From Lucinisca nassula (lineage: Eukaryota > Mollusca > Bivalvia > Lucinida > Lucinidae): DNA of 64,000 nucleotides. Positions within the stretch are counted from its first letter, which is position 1. Each line of letters opens with the position of its first letter. Both the position numbers and the translations under genes were made by a program. The notes beneath the pieces were generated by a model that worked only from the letters and a program-made list of their open reading frames with translations, was not told the DNA's origin and did no database searches. Below, piece after piece: positions 31,870-43,040 of the stretch. Location of the stretch: positions 93,235,221-93,299,220 of the forward strand of contig OY757021.1 of assembly GCA_963580285.1 (NCBI GenBank). Reading direction: 5' to 3'.

Positions 31870-31990
31870 CTTGTTTTTTTTCTGCCCCAAATAACTTTTT
31901 TTTTCAGAAAAAATAAGACATCTAATGTGAATTGTCTGCTTGACAGATTTGCAGACAATTTACATGAAATGTCAACCCAATGTTTTTGAA
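31870..31990. repeat. Foldback remnant, GCAGACAATT family
   Basis: AAGACATCTAATGTGAATTG...CTGC and GCAGACAATTTACATGAAATGTC are inverted around CTTGACAGATTT. Confidence 0.55.
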
Positions 31991-32019
31991 AAATAGATAT
32001 AAACAAGATATGGTTATAA

Positions 32020-32572
32020 TCTACGGATTATGAAAGTCTCCCAAACAAAGCCCTCATACAGAAATAAGCACCCATATAGACTTTGTTTCTGAGGCCGTTT
32101 CTGAGATATTAGGCCGGGGGGTCAGGGAATGGCCCCAGATGACCCCAGACGACTCCCAGATTTGTTTGACTGAATGTTTCTTACAATTACAAACAAGAAT
32201 ATATATGGTTGTGGGGTGGGGATCTGAACAGTATCTAGGGACCCCTAGGTTGGTGTCAATGAATGTGTCTTATCATAAAGAACAAGATTATATATCGTTT
32301 AGGGGTGGGGATACGACAGGTTTCCGAGATATTAAGCCTTTGACAAAGTCGGGTTGGCGGGACAAAATTAGGGCAGATTTTTGCAGCACCCAGGGGACAT
32401 TTTGGGTTCACGGTTTTGAATTTTGAAACCTGTTTGCACAACTTCATATCCATATCTATCGTATCCCAAAATTTCAGATCAGTCCAGTGGTTACTGAGAA
32501 CTCATCCGGGCAAAATTGGGGCATAAAGAAAAAGAGAAAGAGGTAGAATAATAATAATAATAATAATAATAA

Positions 32573-32603
<31 letters not shown>

Positions 32604-32615
32604 AAGAAGAAGAAA
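32020..32615 (+). repeat. Degraded copy of element 2 interior plus AAT/AAG microsatellite
   Basis: GGAACAAGAATATATATGG-type units (32185, 32278) and AGTCTCCCAAACAAAGCCC match 1440-2470. (AAT)n then (AAG)n run from about 32548 to 32613. Confidence 0.65.
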
Positions 32616-32779
32616 CGCAGCAAAACCAATAACCACAGTCTCCCCACTTTGTTTGGGAAAATAAAAAATTAGAATGTATGCAAATAAATTTTGCTTGGCA
32701 CTTTACAGGTTAAAGACTGTCTTGACTAACCGACAAAATGCAAAAACTATTCCAGTATCAAACAATGGTACAAAATGAT

Positions 32780-33296
32780 TCTTTTGACAACTGACGCAAT
32801 TCTTCACAAGTGAATACTCTATTTATCCTAAATGATGAGTAGCTTTTGCATCTCCAAAAGCTACTCATGTTTTTCAGCAAAAATATTAGACTACAGTACA
32901 GTATTTTCAATAACAAACTAGAGCTATCACTAAAGGTGATGAATACCCCCACAAAAACTGCCTTGATAGTACATCAGCGGCATTTTGCAATTTTTTCACT
33001 GGAAAGGGGCCATAACTATGTCCAAAATTGACGAATTGTAGTGGAAATCAAACTTTACCTGTATTTTATGATGTTACATCAGTGTACCAAAAATTATAAA
33101 AATCGGTGAAGCGCTTTTTGAGTTATCGTCTGGAAATCAAGTCAACAGACCGACCGACCGACAGACAGACCGACCGACAAGCTCACTCCTATATACCCCC
33201 CCAAATTTCATTTGTGGGGGTATAATGATCAAACTTTTAACAATGCCTTAAATAATGACATTGTTAGTTTTGAGGAACTGGGCCCTGGTAACTGTC
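32780..33296. mobile_element. Foldback family F, split by a Helitron-like element
   Basis: The hairpin GAGTAGCTTTTGCATC...AAAAGCTACTC at about 32834-32868 and the right end AATGACATTGTTAGTTTTGA...ACTGGGCCC at 33255-33294 belong to family F. Positions 32916-33226 are foreign. Confidence 0.65.
32916..33226 (+). mobile_element. Helitron-like element, family D (311 bp)
   Basis: AACTAGAG, hairpin ATCACTAAAGGTGAT, then ATACCCCCACAAA at the 5' end. A GACCGACCGACCGACAGAC run and a CCCCCCAAATTTCATTTGTG...GGGGG hairpin ending GGGGGTATAAT at the 3' end. ATACCCCCACAAA is the subterminal inverted repeat. Confidence 0.75.
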
Positions 33297-33868
33297 TTGA
33301 TAAAAATGTACCTGTATATTTCCAAGAAGACTAGGTCAAACTACGCTGAAGCCTTTAAAACAAAGCAAAAAATACTGGTCCCATAAATGTCAGGCAGAGG
33401 TATTTTTATTTTGTTTCTAAGAACAAATACAAAGCAATTTTACCCTACCAAAGCATAAAATATGTGAGTATGTACTATTTCATGAACTATTTCCATGAGC
33501 TATTTCCATGAACTGCTACCGAAAAACCCACAAAAAAACTAAACCCTTATCCTGCTGTTCACGACAACCCCTACCTTTGCAAACAGTGTAGATCCAGATC
33601 TACACTGTTTGTCATTCAGTTTCGGATTTTGAATGAATAAACTACATCAAGTACAGTAAAAACCTGTCTTAGTGGCCACCTGTATTAAACAAGCAACCTG
33701 CCTTAAGCAAGCACGTGTATGGTCCCCCAAAAAGGCAAATGCATTAAATTTCACCTGTCTTAAGCAAGCATCTGTCTTAAGCAAGTGTATTTTAGCTATC
33801 CCTCTGGTGCTTGCTTAATACAGGTTGGACTGTAATTTGATTGGTTGAGATGTAAATGGATGTGGCTA
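33297..33868. other. Gene-free stretch with short palindromes
   Basis: GCAAACAGTGTAGATCCAG with its inverse (33575-33613) is a solo core of the piggyBac-like MITE family. TTAAGCAAGCA(T/C) repeats near 33700-33790 form a small direct-repeat cluster. No exon seen. Confidence 0.4.
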
Positions 33869-34168
33869 AACTAGAGCTGCCGCCTAACGGGCGCCAATTA
33901 TACCCCCGCATGGGTTGTCAGACAAATTTTTACAAGTATTTGACCTTGAGGAAGGTCAACGTAAAGGTCAAGGTCAGGTTTGTGTATATCAATCTTAAGT
34001 ACTAGTGGCAAGGTGTGTGGTGTGTGAATATTAAAGAAATCGGTCAAAGAATAAGGAAGTTATGAGCAATGTTAAAGTTTATTGTAACGGACCGACTACG
34101 ACAGACGACGACAGACGACAAGCTGACTCCTATATACCCCCTTCAAACTTCGTTTGCGGGGGTATAAT
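33869..34168 (+). mobile_element. Helitron-like element, family D (300 bp)
   Basis: AACTAGAG with a GCCGCCTAACGGGCGCC hairpin and ATTATACCCCCGCA at 5'; GACGACGACAGACGAC and TGCGGGGGTATAAT at 3'. The 14-bp subterminal pair is exact. It shares GAC-run and CTCCTATATACCCCC phrases with the copy at 32916 but differs inside. Confidence 0.8.
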
Positions 34169-34439
34169 TAATTTATGCAGCGGGATAAGGGTTAAGAGGT
34201 AGCCTAACATAACAACAAGAGCCAGCTCATAAGAAAGGGGTTTTTATAGCACAGGTGACCAGCAAAGACTCAGACGAGCCTGTGCATACGTGCAGTCTGC
34301 ATACACACAGTCTGCATACGCACAGTCTTGCCAGAGCCTTTGCTGACCACAGGTATGTAGAGCAGACCTTAAGGGAAATGGGAAAACCTAGCACATTTTT
34401 CCACCATTTTTCACAGGAAGACAACTTTCGGGGCTTCCT

Positions 34440-34545
34440 GTTCACTTTTCTATAGGCTCAGTCCCACCAAAAAAGGGGTCTACTCTTAAAGGAAAGAATT
34501 TGCTCCACAGGAACAAATTTTTTCCTTTAAGAGTTGACCCCTATT
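34440..34545. repeat. Palindrome TCTACTCTTAAAGGAAAG
   Basis: GGGGTCTACTCTTAAAGGAA...GAATTTGCTCC is inverted across a short loop (CACA). A second, more elaborate copy is at 44930-45030. Confidence 0.75.
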
Positions 34546-34809
34546 GACATGGGAGACAAAAACACTTTTGAAGGAGTTGCCTCCCCAGAAGGTGTACCAA
34601 TTCCCCATAAGATAGCAATGTGAAAGATGTAGGACATCTAGCCCTGTCAGATGGCTGCACACTCGCATTTTGAAGAACATAAATCGGAGACTGCTACGAG
34701 CACTTTTCTTATGTGTCAGCTTAAATTCACACAAACCTAGTTCTAACACACTGAAAAATTTCTGTTTTGACACAGATTCGTTGTATAAAATAAACCAATA
34801 CCGGTACTG

Positions 34810-36120
34810 TGTTAAGTCCCCTACCAGAGTGGGGAGAGGACATACTGTTTTTTGGGTGCGAATCCCATTTGACTTGGTGTCAGCATTGGCCTAGCCTGTT
34901 TGAAGCACAAAATCCCCTAAACCTATCATCGGATTCTGACCAAACTTGCATGGTAACATCACTAGGATCTAGGATGGGGAAAACAGTCATTAGGTTATGA
35001 TGGCCTTGGTCTCATTTTTAATGGGCAAAGGCCCCCAAAACAGTCAATTTTGGACCAAAAATGGCTTGTCTGCACTCTACCTCATTAACAAATCAATGAA
35101 GTTTGGTCAAACTTTGTACAATATATCATTACAATATACCACCGATTAGATTAACTTTTTGGTGACCCTGACCTTATTTTTAAGGGCACAACCCCCATAT
35201 ATCTTTGCAACATACAGAAGATACTGTGATTAGATTTTGGTGACCTTGACCTGATTTTCAAAGGTACAGGACCCCTAAAACTCAATTTTGGGCCATAAAT
35301 GGCTTGTCTGCATCCTATCTCATGAACGAATCAATGAAACTTCATCAAACTTAGTACAACATATCACTGCAACATACCGAAGATTTGATTAGATTTTGGT
35401 GACCTTGACCTCATTTTCAGGGGCACAGGCCTCCAAAAACTGTTAATTTTGGGCCAAAATGGCTGCTTGTTTGCACCCTATCTCATAATGAATCAGTAAA
35501 ATTTAGTCAAACATGGTACAATATATCACTGCATTGATTAGATTTCGGTGACCTTGACCTTATTTTCAATTTCACAGGCTCCTGAAAACAGTCAGCTTTG
35601 GGCAACTGATGGCTTGTCTGCACCCTGTCTCATTTAACCTTTAACCTGCTGAATATTCATCTAAGCCACACCCATTTCGTTATATCAACCAATCAAAGTA
35701 CTTGATGTAATTTACTGCTACAAATTCGTAAACTGAATGTCAAACAGTGTAGATCCTGATCAGATGGCTTCTTCAGAAGCCATCTGATCTGGATCTACAC
35801 TGTTTGCAAAGATAGGGCTTGTCGCCTACAGCAGGGTAAAGGTTAAGATCTGAAAAATGTCAGTCAAACTTGGTACAGTATAGATTGCATCCTACCAAAT
35901 ATTTGATTAGATTTTGGTGATCTTGACCTATTTAAGGTCACCAGCTGCCCCAAAATGGACAATTTTTATTGTTTTTTTTTTGTTGTTTTTTTTGCCCAAA
36001 ACAGCTTGTTTGGTTAAAGTTTGGTAACCAAACCTAGTTTTCAAAGTCAAATAGGTGTTAAGTTATATTTATGGTAGGGGGGCATTGTTTTCCCCTGAAA
36101 TCATTTCTAGTTATTCTTGT
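34810..36120 (+). repeat. Degenerate tandem array, unit about 160 bp, with a nested palindrome
   Basis: Phrases ATGGCTTGTCTGCA, TCATGAACGAATCAATGAAA, ACAATATATCACTGCAACAT and GGTGACCTTGACCT recur from 35050 to 35610 and again at 35880. At 35640-35840 an insertion carries CAAACAGTGTAGATCCTGAT inverted with a perfect GATGGCTTC...GAAGCCATC core. 34813-35030 has a non-repeated start. No CDS. Confidence 0.65.
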
Positions 36121-36259
36121 ATTTATTGCTGTTTTATACACAAATAAAATAAAATTTAAATGAAATTAAAATTTATGTTGACCTATTTTGTACTGATGGA
36201 ATGGAATTTGTCGAGAATATTAAGTTACCAACAGAAATTTATTAGGAAAATGACTAAAA

Positions 36260-36555
36260 CATCACGTGAGCAAGTCTGTGAAATTAACACCCCTCTAAAT
36301 CCTACTTTATATAAAGAAACCTGGGGTTTACGGCGGTATACTTTTTTTTTCTTATTTCTGCTCCAAGACATAGGTTGTGGGAAGACATAGGTTGTGGGTA
36401 CTCGTTAGAACCGCCTCAATTAGGCGGTTCTAACGAGTACCCATAACCTATGTCTGCAATATAAATAAGAAAAATATCACAGATTTTCATCAGAAAAGCA
36501 GCCATTTTGGAGATGTGAAAAATGCACTATGTCACACAGGTGTGTTATCGTAATG
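36260..36555. mobile_element. Palindromic MITE, subfamily B
   Basis: CATCACGTGAGCAAGTC left end, GTGTTATCGTAATG right end, central palindrome at 36395-36450 perfect over GTGGGTACTCGTTAGAACC. ACATAGGTTGTGGG is locally duplicated (36366 and 36383). Confidence 0.8.
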
Positions 36556-36817
36556 AACAGTAGAGACCCTGATCTGATGCTGCATTCTGTGGCTTCTGAT
36601 TTGGTGCTGCACAGTTTGCCAGTGTCCTGTAAGAGGCTTCCTGTCTGAATGGAATTAGGAGTGAAGAAAGTTGTTTCTGTATTGATTTTGGTATTACAGC
36701 CCTTTCACTTGTATCCATCCAGCCCATTGTTAATACCTGGAGAAACCAGAGAAAAACCATCTTACCTTCCATTGCAGAACTGTGATATAAAGAGGATTTC
36801 TGTGTAGTACCGAAAAT
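36556..36817 (-). other. Open stretch between two MITEs, unassigned
   Basis: A minus-strand frame crosses this spacer and both MITE edges. Its right part begins after TGGTTTCTCCAG, a plausible acceptor, but the frame runs into a known palindromic repeat, so I do not call it a gene. Confidence 0.25.
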
Positions 36818-37098
36818 CATCAAGTGAACAAGTCCGTGAAATGAAGACCTCCCTAAACCCCATTTTATATAGAGAAAACCGGGGTTTACGGGGTATACAT
36901 TATTTTGCTTATTTCTGCTCCAAGACATAGGTTGTGGGTACTCGTTAGAACCGCCTCACCGAGGCGGTTCTAACGAGCACCCTCAACCTATGTTTTGAAC
37001 ATTTATAACAAAAAAAAAATCAAGAATTTTCATCAGAAAAGTAGCCATTTTGGAGAGGTGAAAAATGCACTATGTCGCACGGGTGAGTTATCGTAATG
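36818..37098. mobile_element. Palindromic MITE, subfamily B
   Basis: CATCAAGTGAACAAGTCC left, GAGTTATCGTAATG right, central palindrome GTGGGTACTCGTTAGAACC with loop CACCGAGG. Confidence 0.8.
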
Positions 37099-37684
37099 TA
37101 CTGTTGATAAACTCCATTAGTATATGGTTTTGTTTTTCAAAAGATATAAATGATACATACAATGTATTAGCATTTTGCATTACAACATATTACCAAAGAA
37201 AATGCTATGCTTCTTTGGTGTAACAATTTATCAGGTTTATCATAAATAAATTTAATAATTATGAGCTAGAACTAAAAATACATGAACAATGCATATGAAA
37301 ATGTGGGTGAAATATGATTATTTACACATACCAATGAGCAAATGAATAAGACTTTATTCAGCTAACTCTTCACAGACCCAGACTGACTGAGGTCTTCCCT
37401 GTGCCCGATTTAAGCAACTACTTTGATAAACAAACAATGCTGTTTTCATGGCTCTCTTTTCATGGCCCACTTTTCTCTGTGTTTGGATGAGGCAAAGGCG
37501 TACTTAAACTTGCTACACTGGGGCATTCAACTGATATTGGCTTACAGTTCGGCAAGGCCTGCTGTTCTTGTAGCAGGTATGGGTAGAGGGGGGATTTTTG
37601 TTATTTCTTCTGTTTCTACACTTCCATTTATTTTCCTCTTTCTCCCATTCTTCATTTTCATCTCCTCTACTATCTCTTCTGTCT
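37099..37684. other. Gene-free stretch with a minus-strand AATAAA
   Basis: GCTGAATAAAGTCTTATTC on the minus strand (about 37343-37361) looks like a poly(A) signal, but no matching coding exon is visible just upstream of it. The rest is T/C-rich and unassigned. Confidence 0.3.
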
Positions 37685-37975
37685 TTGGCCCCCGCCCATC
37701 GGAGCTTGAAAAATAGACTGGGCTGCATGTTGCTTCCACGGCAGAGCTAACACTGACCGCATGCGAGTACTGGTGCATCACTTCGAGGTTCTAAGCCTGC
37801 CCAGGAAGTGGTGCCCTGCATATAAACCTTATTGGTTTCATTGGGTGGCAGGGCTTGAGATGTCATTTCATCTCAGTGTCAGGTAAAAGTCCCACAAAAT
37901 TGGAAGCAAAGTCTCCAAAATGACCTATAGTGTTGACGGGAACGTTAAACCTCAAGTCAAACAAACAAACAAAAT
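37685..37975 (+). mobile_element. SINE-like repeat S1
   Basis: GGCCCCCGCCCATCGGAGC head to GACGGGAACGTTAAACC...CAAACAAACAAAC tail; a deletion removes part of the AAGCGGTTTACC block. Confidence 0.7.
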
Positions 37976-38261
37976 CTCTTCCGTCTCTCTTCTCCCTTTC
38001 TCTAGGACACGATATAAAATGACCAACAAGGGTTGATGTGTTGTTAACTCCAACACAATAAATCAAATCTAGATGAATTACATCTTCATGTCGCATTATT
38101 TAGGATCATTACGGTATATAATTTTGATCCCTTTAAATATGTTCTAGAAAGGGTTATCCTTTGGAAGCAAGGAATATACTACAGAACTGGAAAATATGGA
38201 GTGTACATGTTTTCTGGGCCAGACTACCTAGTTTCAGCCATTTAGGCCTTATCAGTGACCC

Positions 38262-38496
38262 TCCAACAATGGAATTTTGTATAGTAAAACTGGGATTTAC
38301 AAGGGTATACATATTTTTTTATTTCTGCTCAAAAAATAGATTGTGGGTATTCATTAGAACTGCCTCATCTAATAAGTTGCCACAATCTATGTTTTGAGCA
38401 GAAATATGAAATATATCAGAATTTATTATTCTGAAAATTTTCATTTTGGGGTGGTAAAATTTTCAATATACATGAATAGGTGTGTTTTTGTAATGA
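38262..38496. mobile_element. Palindromic MITE, subfamily A, eroded
   Basis: AAAACTGGGATTTACAAGGG arm, GTGGGTATTCATTAGAACTGCC core and GTGTGTTTTTGTAATG end. The palindrome's right arm has lost bases. Confidence 0.6.
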
Positions 38497-38814
38497 GAAT
38501 TCAACACATTCATTATCATATGTTTTCGTAATGTGGACATCCAAAGAGAATAAACTGGAGAATTAGGGCCGTTTTCTGGTGAGTCAGCTGAATAAACGAT
38601 GTACAGAAATTACATTATCGATGACAGAATAAACATCACAGCAACTGTAACAGACAATAACAATGACAACAAATTAGGCAAACTTGTTAGTATGAAAGAC
38701 ACTTTGTTAAATATAACAACAAACATATCGCTATAACAGTTATAAATAACTATAATTATCTACAACATATCAACAAACATATTTTCCAATGTAAATGCAT
38801 AACCTTTAACCGTG

Positions 38815-38980
38815 ACTCTCTGGGTGAATTCAGCAGACGACATAGGTAGTGATGATGTTTTTCTTATTTTTCCCTGAAAACAGGTTTTGACATTTCATGC
38901 AAATTGTCTCCAATGGAGACAATTTGCATGGAATTCTGGGAAAAATTTCAAACTGTCACCTGCTAAAAAAATACCCAGCA
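38815..38980. mobile_element. Foldback of the GCAGACGAC family
   Basis: TTCAGCAGACGACATAGG...TTTTGACATTTCATGC at the left, CAAATTGTCTCCAATGGAGAC AATTTG as a perfect core, then eroded right arm (CTGGGAAAAATTTC). Confidence 0.6.
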
Positions 38981-39029
38981 TGTAGAGCAAATAAGGTTGC
39001 CTGCCTTTGCTCTGATGGTGATTTGTGAT

Positions 39030-39479
39030 ATCTTCCCTATTTATGCTCGAAACATCGACTGTTTGTGCTTATTAGAACTATCTAAATGAGGTGATTCTAA
39101 CAAGTAGCCACACTCTTTGCTTTGGAAATAAGATAAATAACATACACCCTTATAACCCTGTATGTAAAGTGGGGTTTATGGAGTTCTTCATTACACAGAC
39201 TTGTTACATAACATTTACAAGTCCGTGTAACGAACATCCCTCTAAACCCCATTTTAAATAGAGAAAACTGGGGTTTTACAGGGGTATACATTATATTTCT
39301 TCTCCAAAACATAGGTTGTGGGTACTCGTTAGAACCGCCTCAATGAGGCGGTTCTAAGAGCACCCACAGCCTATGTTTGGAGTATAAATAATAAAAATAT
39401 CAGAAATTTACATCAGAAAAATAACCGTTTTGGAGTTATGAAAGAATGCACTATTTCACATGGGTGTGTTATCCTAACG
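39030..39479. mobile_element. Two adjacent subfamily B MITEs in opposite orientation
   Basis: 39030-39210 is a worn inverted copy (CTTGTTACATAA, GGGGTTTATGGAG). 39212-39479 is a good copy: CATTTACAAGTCCGTG left, GTGTGTTATCCTAACG right, central palindrome GTGGGTACTCGTTAGAACC. Confidence 0.65.
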
Positions 39480-40162
39480 ACATAGTATTTGTAACAAGTA
39501 CAGAGTACAAACACATCTAATACATGTCATTATCATACAATTCAGGTATTAAAAATTTCAAATGAGTGACCTGTTAAGGAAGAATAAGCTTCTGAGTGCT
39601 GCAATTGATAACCTTTCTGGTATTTTCTGGAAAATTCTGGTTTGGTATGAAATAATCAGACAGTTTTAAACTGACTTATTAAATTATCTTCTTTACATAA
39701 AACTGAATAAGCAAAACTTTGATGAAATATTTTGCATCAATAGCTACACTCTTTTCAATGAAACTGTAGCTGTCTATATGTTTCATTTCTACACCACAAC
39801 CAAACATATTGTATAGAAGAAAAATTCCACCAAAGACTATGTTGCACCTTCAGAAATGGTCCATTTTACCTTATAGGTCACATTTCATAATAACAAGTAC
39901 CGGTACATTCTCACTTTTAAATAAACAGGGACAACTTGTATTTTTCACTGGGCAATGGAAAACAAACAATAATAAAATGGATGGGAAGACCAGCAACTGA
40001 TACCTTGAGATACAACACCCAGCCCTTGAAAGAAAACCAGATATGCACACTGTCTAGTGAAAAGCTAAGGAAAAAATAAGTAAGGAAGGTAGTAAATACA
40101 GCTATCACCATTACTGGGTTTTCATTTTCCCGAAATAGGGATATAACTTTCTTTTTGCAACC
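39480..40162. other. Gene-free AT-rich stretch
   Basis: No repeat family, splice-flanked exon or RNA gene is recognised in this stretch. Confidence 0.4.
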
Positions 40163-40433
40163 CATCACATTAAAAAGTCTACATAATGAATACCCCTGTG
40201 AACCCTATTTTATATAGAGAAAACTGGAGTTTACATGGGTAACTCCAGGCATAAACATTATTTTCCTTACTTCTGCTTTAAACATAGATCGTGGCTGTTT
40301 GCTAGAACTGCAAGAATCAGAACTGCCTCAAGCACCCACAATCTATGTTTAAAGCAGAAATAAGAATTCATCATTAAAATATCAATGTTGGAGATATGAA
40401 AAATGTATGGGTAACAGGTGGGTTATCATAATA
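40163..40433. mobile_element. Palindromic MITE, subfamily B, eroded core
   Basis: CATCACATTAAAAAGTC left, GTTATCATAATAATG right, ACTGGAGTTTACATGGG arm. The core (CTAGAACTGC...) has lost most of its symmetry. Confidence 0.65.
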
Positions 40434-40434
40434 A

Positions 40435-40640
40435 TGCCAACATCTGGGTTAACATACCATTAAAACTTTATCAAATATGGAAAATATGCTAATATTTTTG
40501 CTGTAAAAATGTGCTAAAGCTGCTCACATTTTTCCAGCAAAGATACCAAAATTTTAGATATTGTACTTGCTAGAACAGTTAACAATATGACCACTAACGA
40601 GCTCGTTAAGCTAACAAGGATTTGAACAGCTGGGCCCTGA
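40435..40640. mobile_element. Foldback family F
   Basis: TAACATACCATTAAAACTTT left part, hairpin TTTTTGCTGTAAAAATGTGC...GCTGCTCACATTTTT centre, and CTCGTTAAGCTAACAAGG...GCTGGGCCC right end. This copy shows the arm order without interruption. Confidence 0.7.
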
Positions 40641-41059
40641 TGTGCCAATTAACTTTTTATAAATTATCACTCAAGGTATCTTTTGCCAGCCCTCAGTCCA
40701 AGTGAGATCATTTTGTTTTAACAAACAAGCTTTTACCAAATTTTGAGACTTGAATGAGACAATACCAATATATTGTGACTATCTATACTCATAAAAATCT
40801 TCATCCAAGACTATGCCCACATGACCAACCATGTGGAATCTAACAGTCAAATTTTACACAACAGATCCTGTGAAGTGAATTTACACATTAAAGCAGTGTC
40901 CACACAATCTATTTTTGGCAAACTCAATAAGTCTTAATGGATCACTTCAGTAGTTACAGGTTCATTACTAGCTAAAAGTTCATTTCAGTTGTCCAAATTG
41001 ATAAAACAACAGTAGTTGTATCTACACCCACAGCCTCGACAATGACATGCACATTGTGA
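40641..41059. other. Gene-free stretch
   Basis: AT-rich; nothing recognised apart from a TGTTCAAATTGATAAAAC-type short similarity to foldback flanks. Confidence 0.35.
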
Positions 41060-41325
41060 TTTTATAAATCTGGGCTCAGTTGTTCAAAGCCTCGTTAGCT
41101 TAACGAGCTCATTAGTGATCATATTGTTAACTGTTCTAACAAACTGAATATCTAAAATTTTGTTATTTTTGCTGAAAAATGTGAGCAGCTTTTGCATTTG
41201 CAGAAGCTGCTCGCATCTTTTAAGCAAAAATATCAGCAAATTTGCCATATTAAATGATCAAAGTTTTATCAATAAGTTAACTAATGACGTCTTTATTTTT
41301 GAACAACTGTCCCCTGGACTCAAGT
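41060..41325. mobile_element. Foldback family F
   Basis: CTCAGTTGTTCAAAGCCTCG left, hairpin TGTGAGCAGCTTTTGCATTTGCAGAAGCTGCTC (arms GAGCAGCTT/AAGCTGCTC) centre, TTTTTGAACAACTG right. A minus-strand AATAAA at 41293-41298 within it could serve as poly(A) signal for the 42018-42105 exon, giving a 3' UTR of about 720 bases. Confidence 0.7.
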
Positions 41326-41617
41326 TTTCAAAGTTGCTGAAGCTGATAATTAATGTTACTGTAAAATATTGCAATACCACCACATAAGGTACTTGCTAAT
41401 AAAGCTACTGGTACTTTGAAATACTGGGCTCTGTTTTTCAGGTGGGAAGCTGATCTTTTTTTTTGTTATGGACACCTTGTACAAATACAGTAAAATTCCT
41501 ATATTAAGACCACCTTTTGGACTGTTCAAAAGTGGTCTTTAAAGTGGTCCCTGAGCAGAGGTCACTATGTGCAGAAAACATGAAGACAGAGTAATTGCAC
41601 CCTTATTAATAAGCTTT

Positions 41618-41846
41618 TTAACCCATTCAGTACCAGGAACCCTAAAACGGGTACCTTAGCAACCAGTGCAGGCCCAGATCAGACGCCGCAGAACGCGGCG
41701 TCTGATCTGGGCCTGCACTGTTTGCTAAGAGTTCAGTCATTTTCCAAATAAATTTTGATGAAAACACAACCTGACACCCCAAAATTTTGAAATGGACTCC
41801 TGCTATATACAAGGAGGAAGATTCCATTTGGTACAAAAAGGGTTAA
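41618..41846. mobile_element. piggyBac-like MITE, intact reference copy
   Basis: TTAACCCATTCAGTACCAGG left and GGTACAAAAAGGGTTAA right: TTAA on both sides and CCC...GGG ends with partly inverted GTACC. The central palindrome GCAGGCCCAGATCAGACGCC, with arms inverted around GCAGAAC, spans about 41667-41729. No CDS. Confidence 0.8.
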
Positions 41847-41915
41847 AGCAAAATTAGTCTTATTTTAGGTATTCTTAATAGTGCAATTTCACTGTATGTT
41901 ACTTCCATGAAGCAC

Positions 41916-42000
41916 ACTGAACAAGACTGGTTCTCCCATAATGCACCTTGCACAAGACTGGTTCTCCTTTATGCACCTTGTATAAGACTAGTTCTCCCTT
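41916..42000. repeat. 27-bp minisatellite in the 3' UTR
   Basis: ACTGGTTCTCCCATAATGCA then CCTTGCACAAG recurs three times with small changes (AAGACTGGTTCTCC, AAGACTAGTTCTCC). It lies immediately past the stop of the 42018-42105 exon. Confidence 0.75.
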
Positions 42001-42017
42001 ACATCACCATTTTGGTA

Positions 42018-42105
42018 TCATGATCCAGTCTTGTCATCTGCCATATCAGAACTGTCTGATGGGTCTTGAGATGTCTTGTTACGCCATATTCTCACTGTAT
42101 GATCA
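42018..42105 (-). CDS. KIF21-like kinesin, distal alternative last exon
   Basis: Minus strand: a long pyrimidine tract (TTTATTTTCTCCTCCCCCAC) and TAG acceptor at 42106, then an exon that completes the split Asn codon from 62126 and reads DHTVRIWRNK, followed by a short acidic Ser-rich tail (QDPSDSSDMADDKTGS) and TGA at 42018-42020. Joined to the 62126-62325 exon it gives IFTASNDHTVRIWRNK, the d strand of a WD40 blade with its closing WD-type dipeptide (IW). The vertebrate KIF21 C terminus extends further after this blade; here 28 residues follow the junction. The family call rests on the upstream exon. It lies about 20 kb from the upstream exon and 6.5 kb past the proximal alternative. Confidence 0.8.
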
Positions 42106-42586
42106 CTAGTGGGGGAGGAGAAAATAAACAAAAAAGATAAGATATGCAAGCAAAAACAAAATCTAAAATGGAAACAAACAGTATCACAGTGTCTTCTTTT
42201 ACAGATTTAGCTGATTGCTCTTCTGTCATTACAGAAAATTACCATTTTTAATACATTTTTTTCTGCAGTGCCATGTTTTTTGGTGTTCTCTGATGGCTCA
42301 AAAGACTGTAAACTTTTGTTTTATCAAACATACTGAAAAAATCCTAAAAATTTGGACATAATTCTCCTAAAACCTCAACAAATTTGTTTTGTGATCCAGC
42401 AAGGAGTCCAAAAGGTGCAGACAGAATGGCAAACAGTATAGACCCTGATCAGAATATTTTGGAGGATTATTATGGTAATAGTATATCCATATTTCAGTTC
42501 CATTTGGCTGAAACTTTTTTAACAAACACATATTCAATCTGACTGAACCATATTGTTATGGACTCATAATTTCAAATCCAACTTTT

Positions 42587-43040
42587 CTTTACCCATTGAA
42601 TGCGGGAAACCCCTAAAGGGGTATCTTGGCAAACAGTTCAGGCCCAGATCTGAGGGCCTGCACTATTTGTTTACAGAATATTCCAGCAAAAACAGAATAA
42701 AAACGAAAATATATGCCTGATATGCTTATATGACAAATGGACTTATCAAACATATAGTAATGGAAGAGTCCACTAGTATATAATGGGTTAAATCAAATGT
42801 CTTATCCCATTTTATATGGGCTAATTATATAGGATAAACAAAACAAGCCATTGGCAAACAGTGCAGGCCAAGATAAGAGGCAGAACACAGCCTCTGATCA
42901 GGGCCATCATTGTTGGCAGAAAGTTCAGCCATTTCTGCTGTAAACCACCTCAACCTGGTACCCCTGAATTTCAAAATGTACTCCTGCTATCTACAAGGTG
43001 GAAGATTCCATTCTGCACAAACTGCCATAAAGTGGTTTAA
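42587..43040. mobile_element. Two degraded piggyBac-like MITEs
   Basis: 42587-42790: ACCCATTGAATGCGGGAAAC to TATATAATGGGTTAA with the shortened core GGCAAACAGTTCAGGCCCAG. About 42850-43040: GGCAAACAGTGCAGGCCAAG core then ACTCCTGCTATCTACAAGG. A solo core also lies at 43488-43552. Confidence 0.65.

Noticed and set aside
36545..36928. 127-codon minus-strand ORF
   Set aside because: It spans MITE-B, a spacer and a piggyBac-like palindrome core, so the protein would be a repeat mosaic.
37343..37361. Poly(A) signal as 3' end of a gene
   Set aside because: No coding exon is visible upstream on the same strand within a plausible distance, other than the kinesin exon almost 5 kb away through several MITEs.
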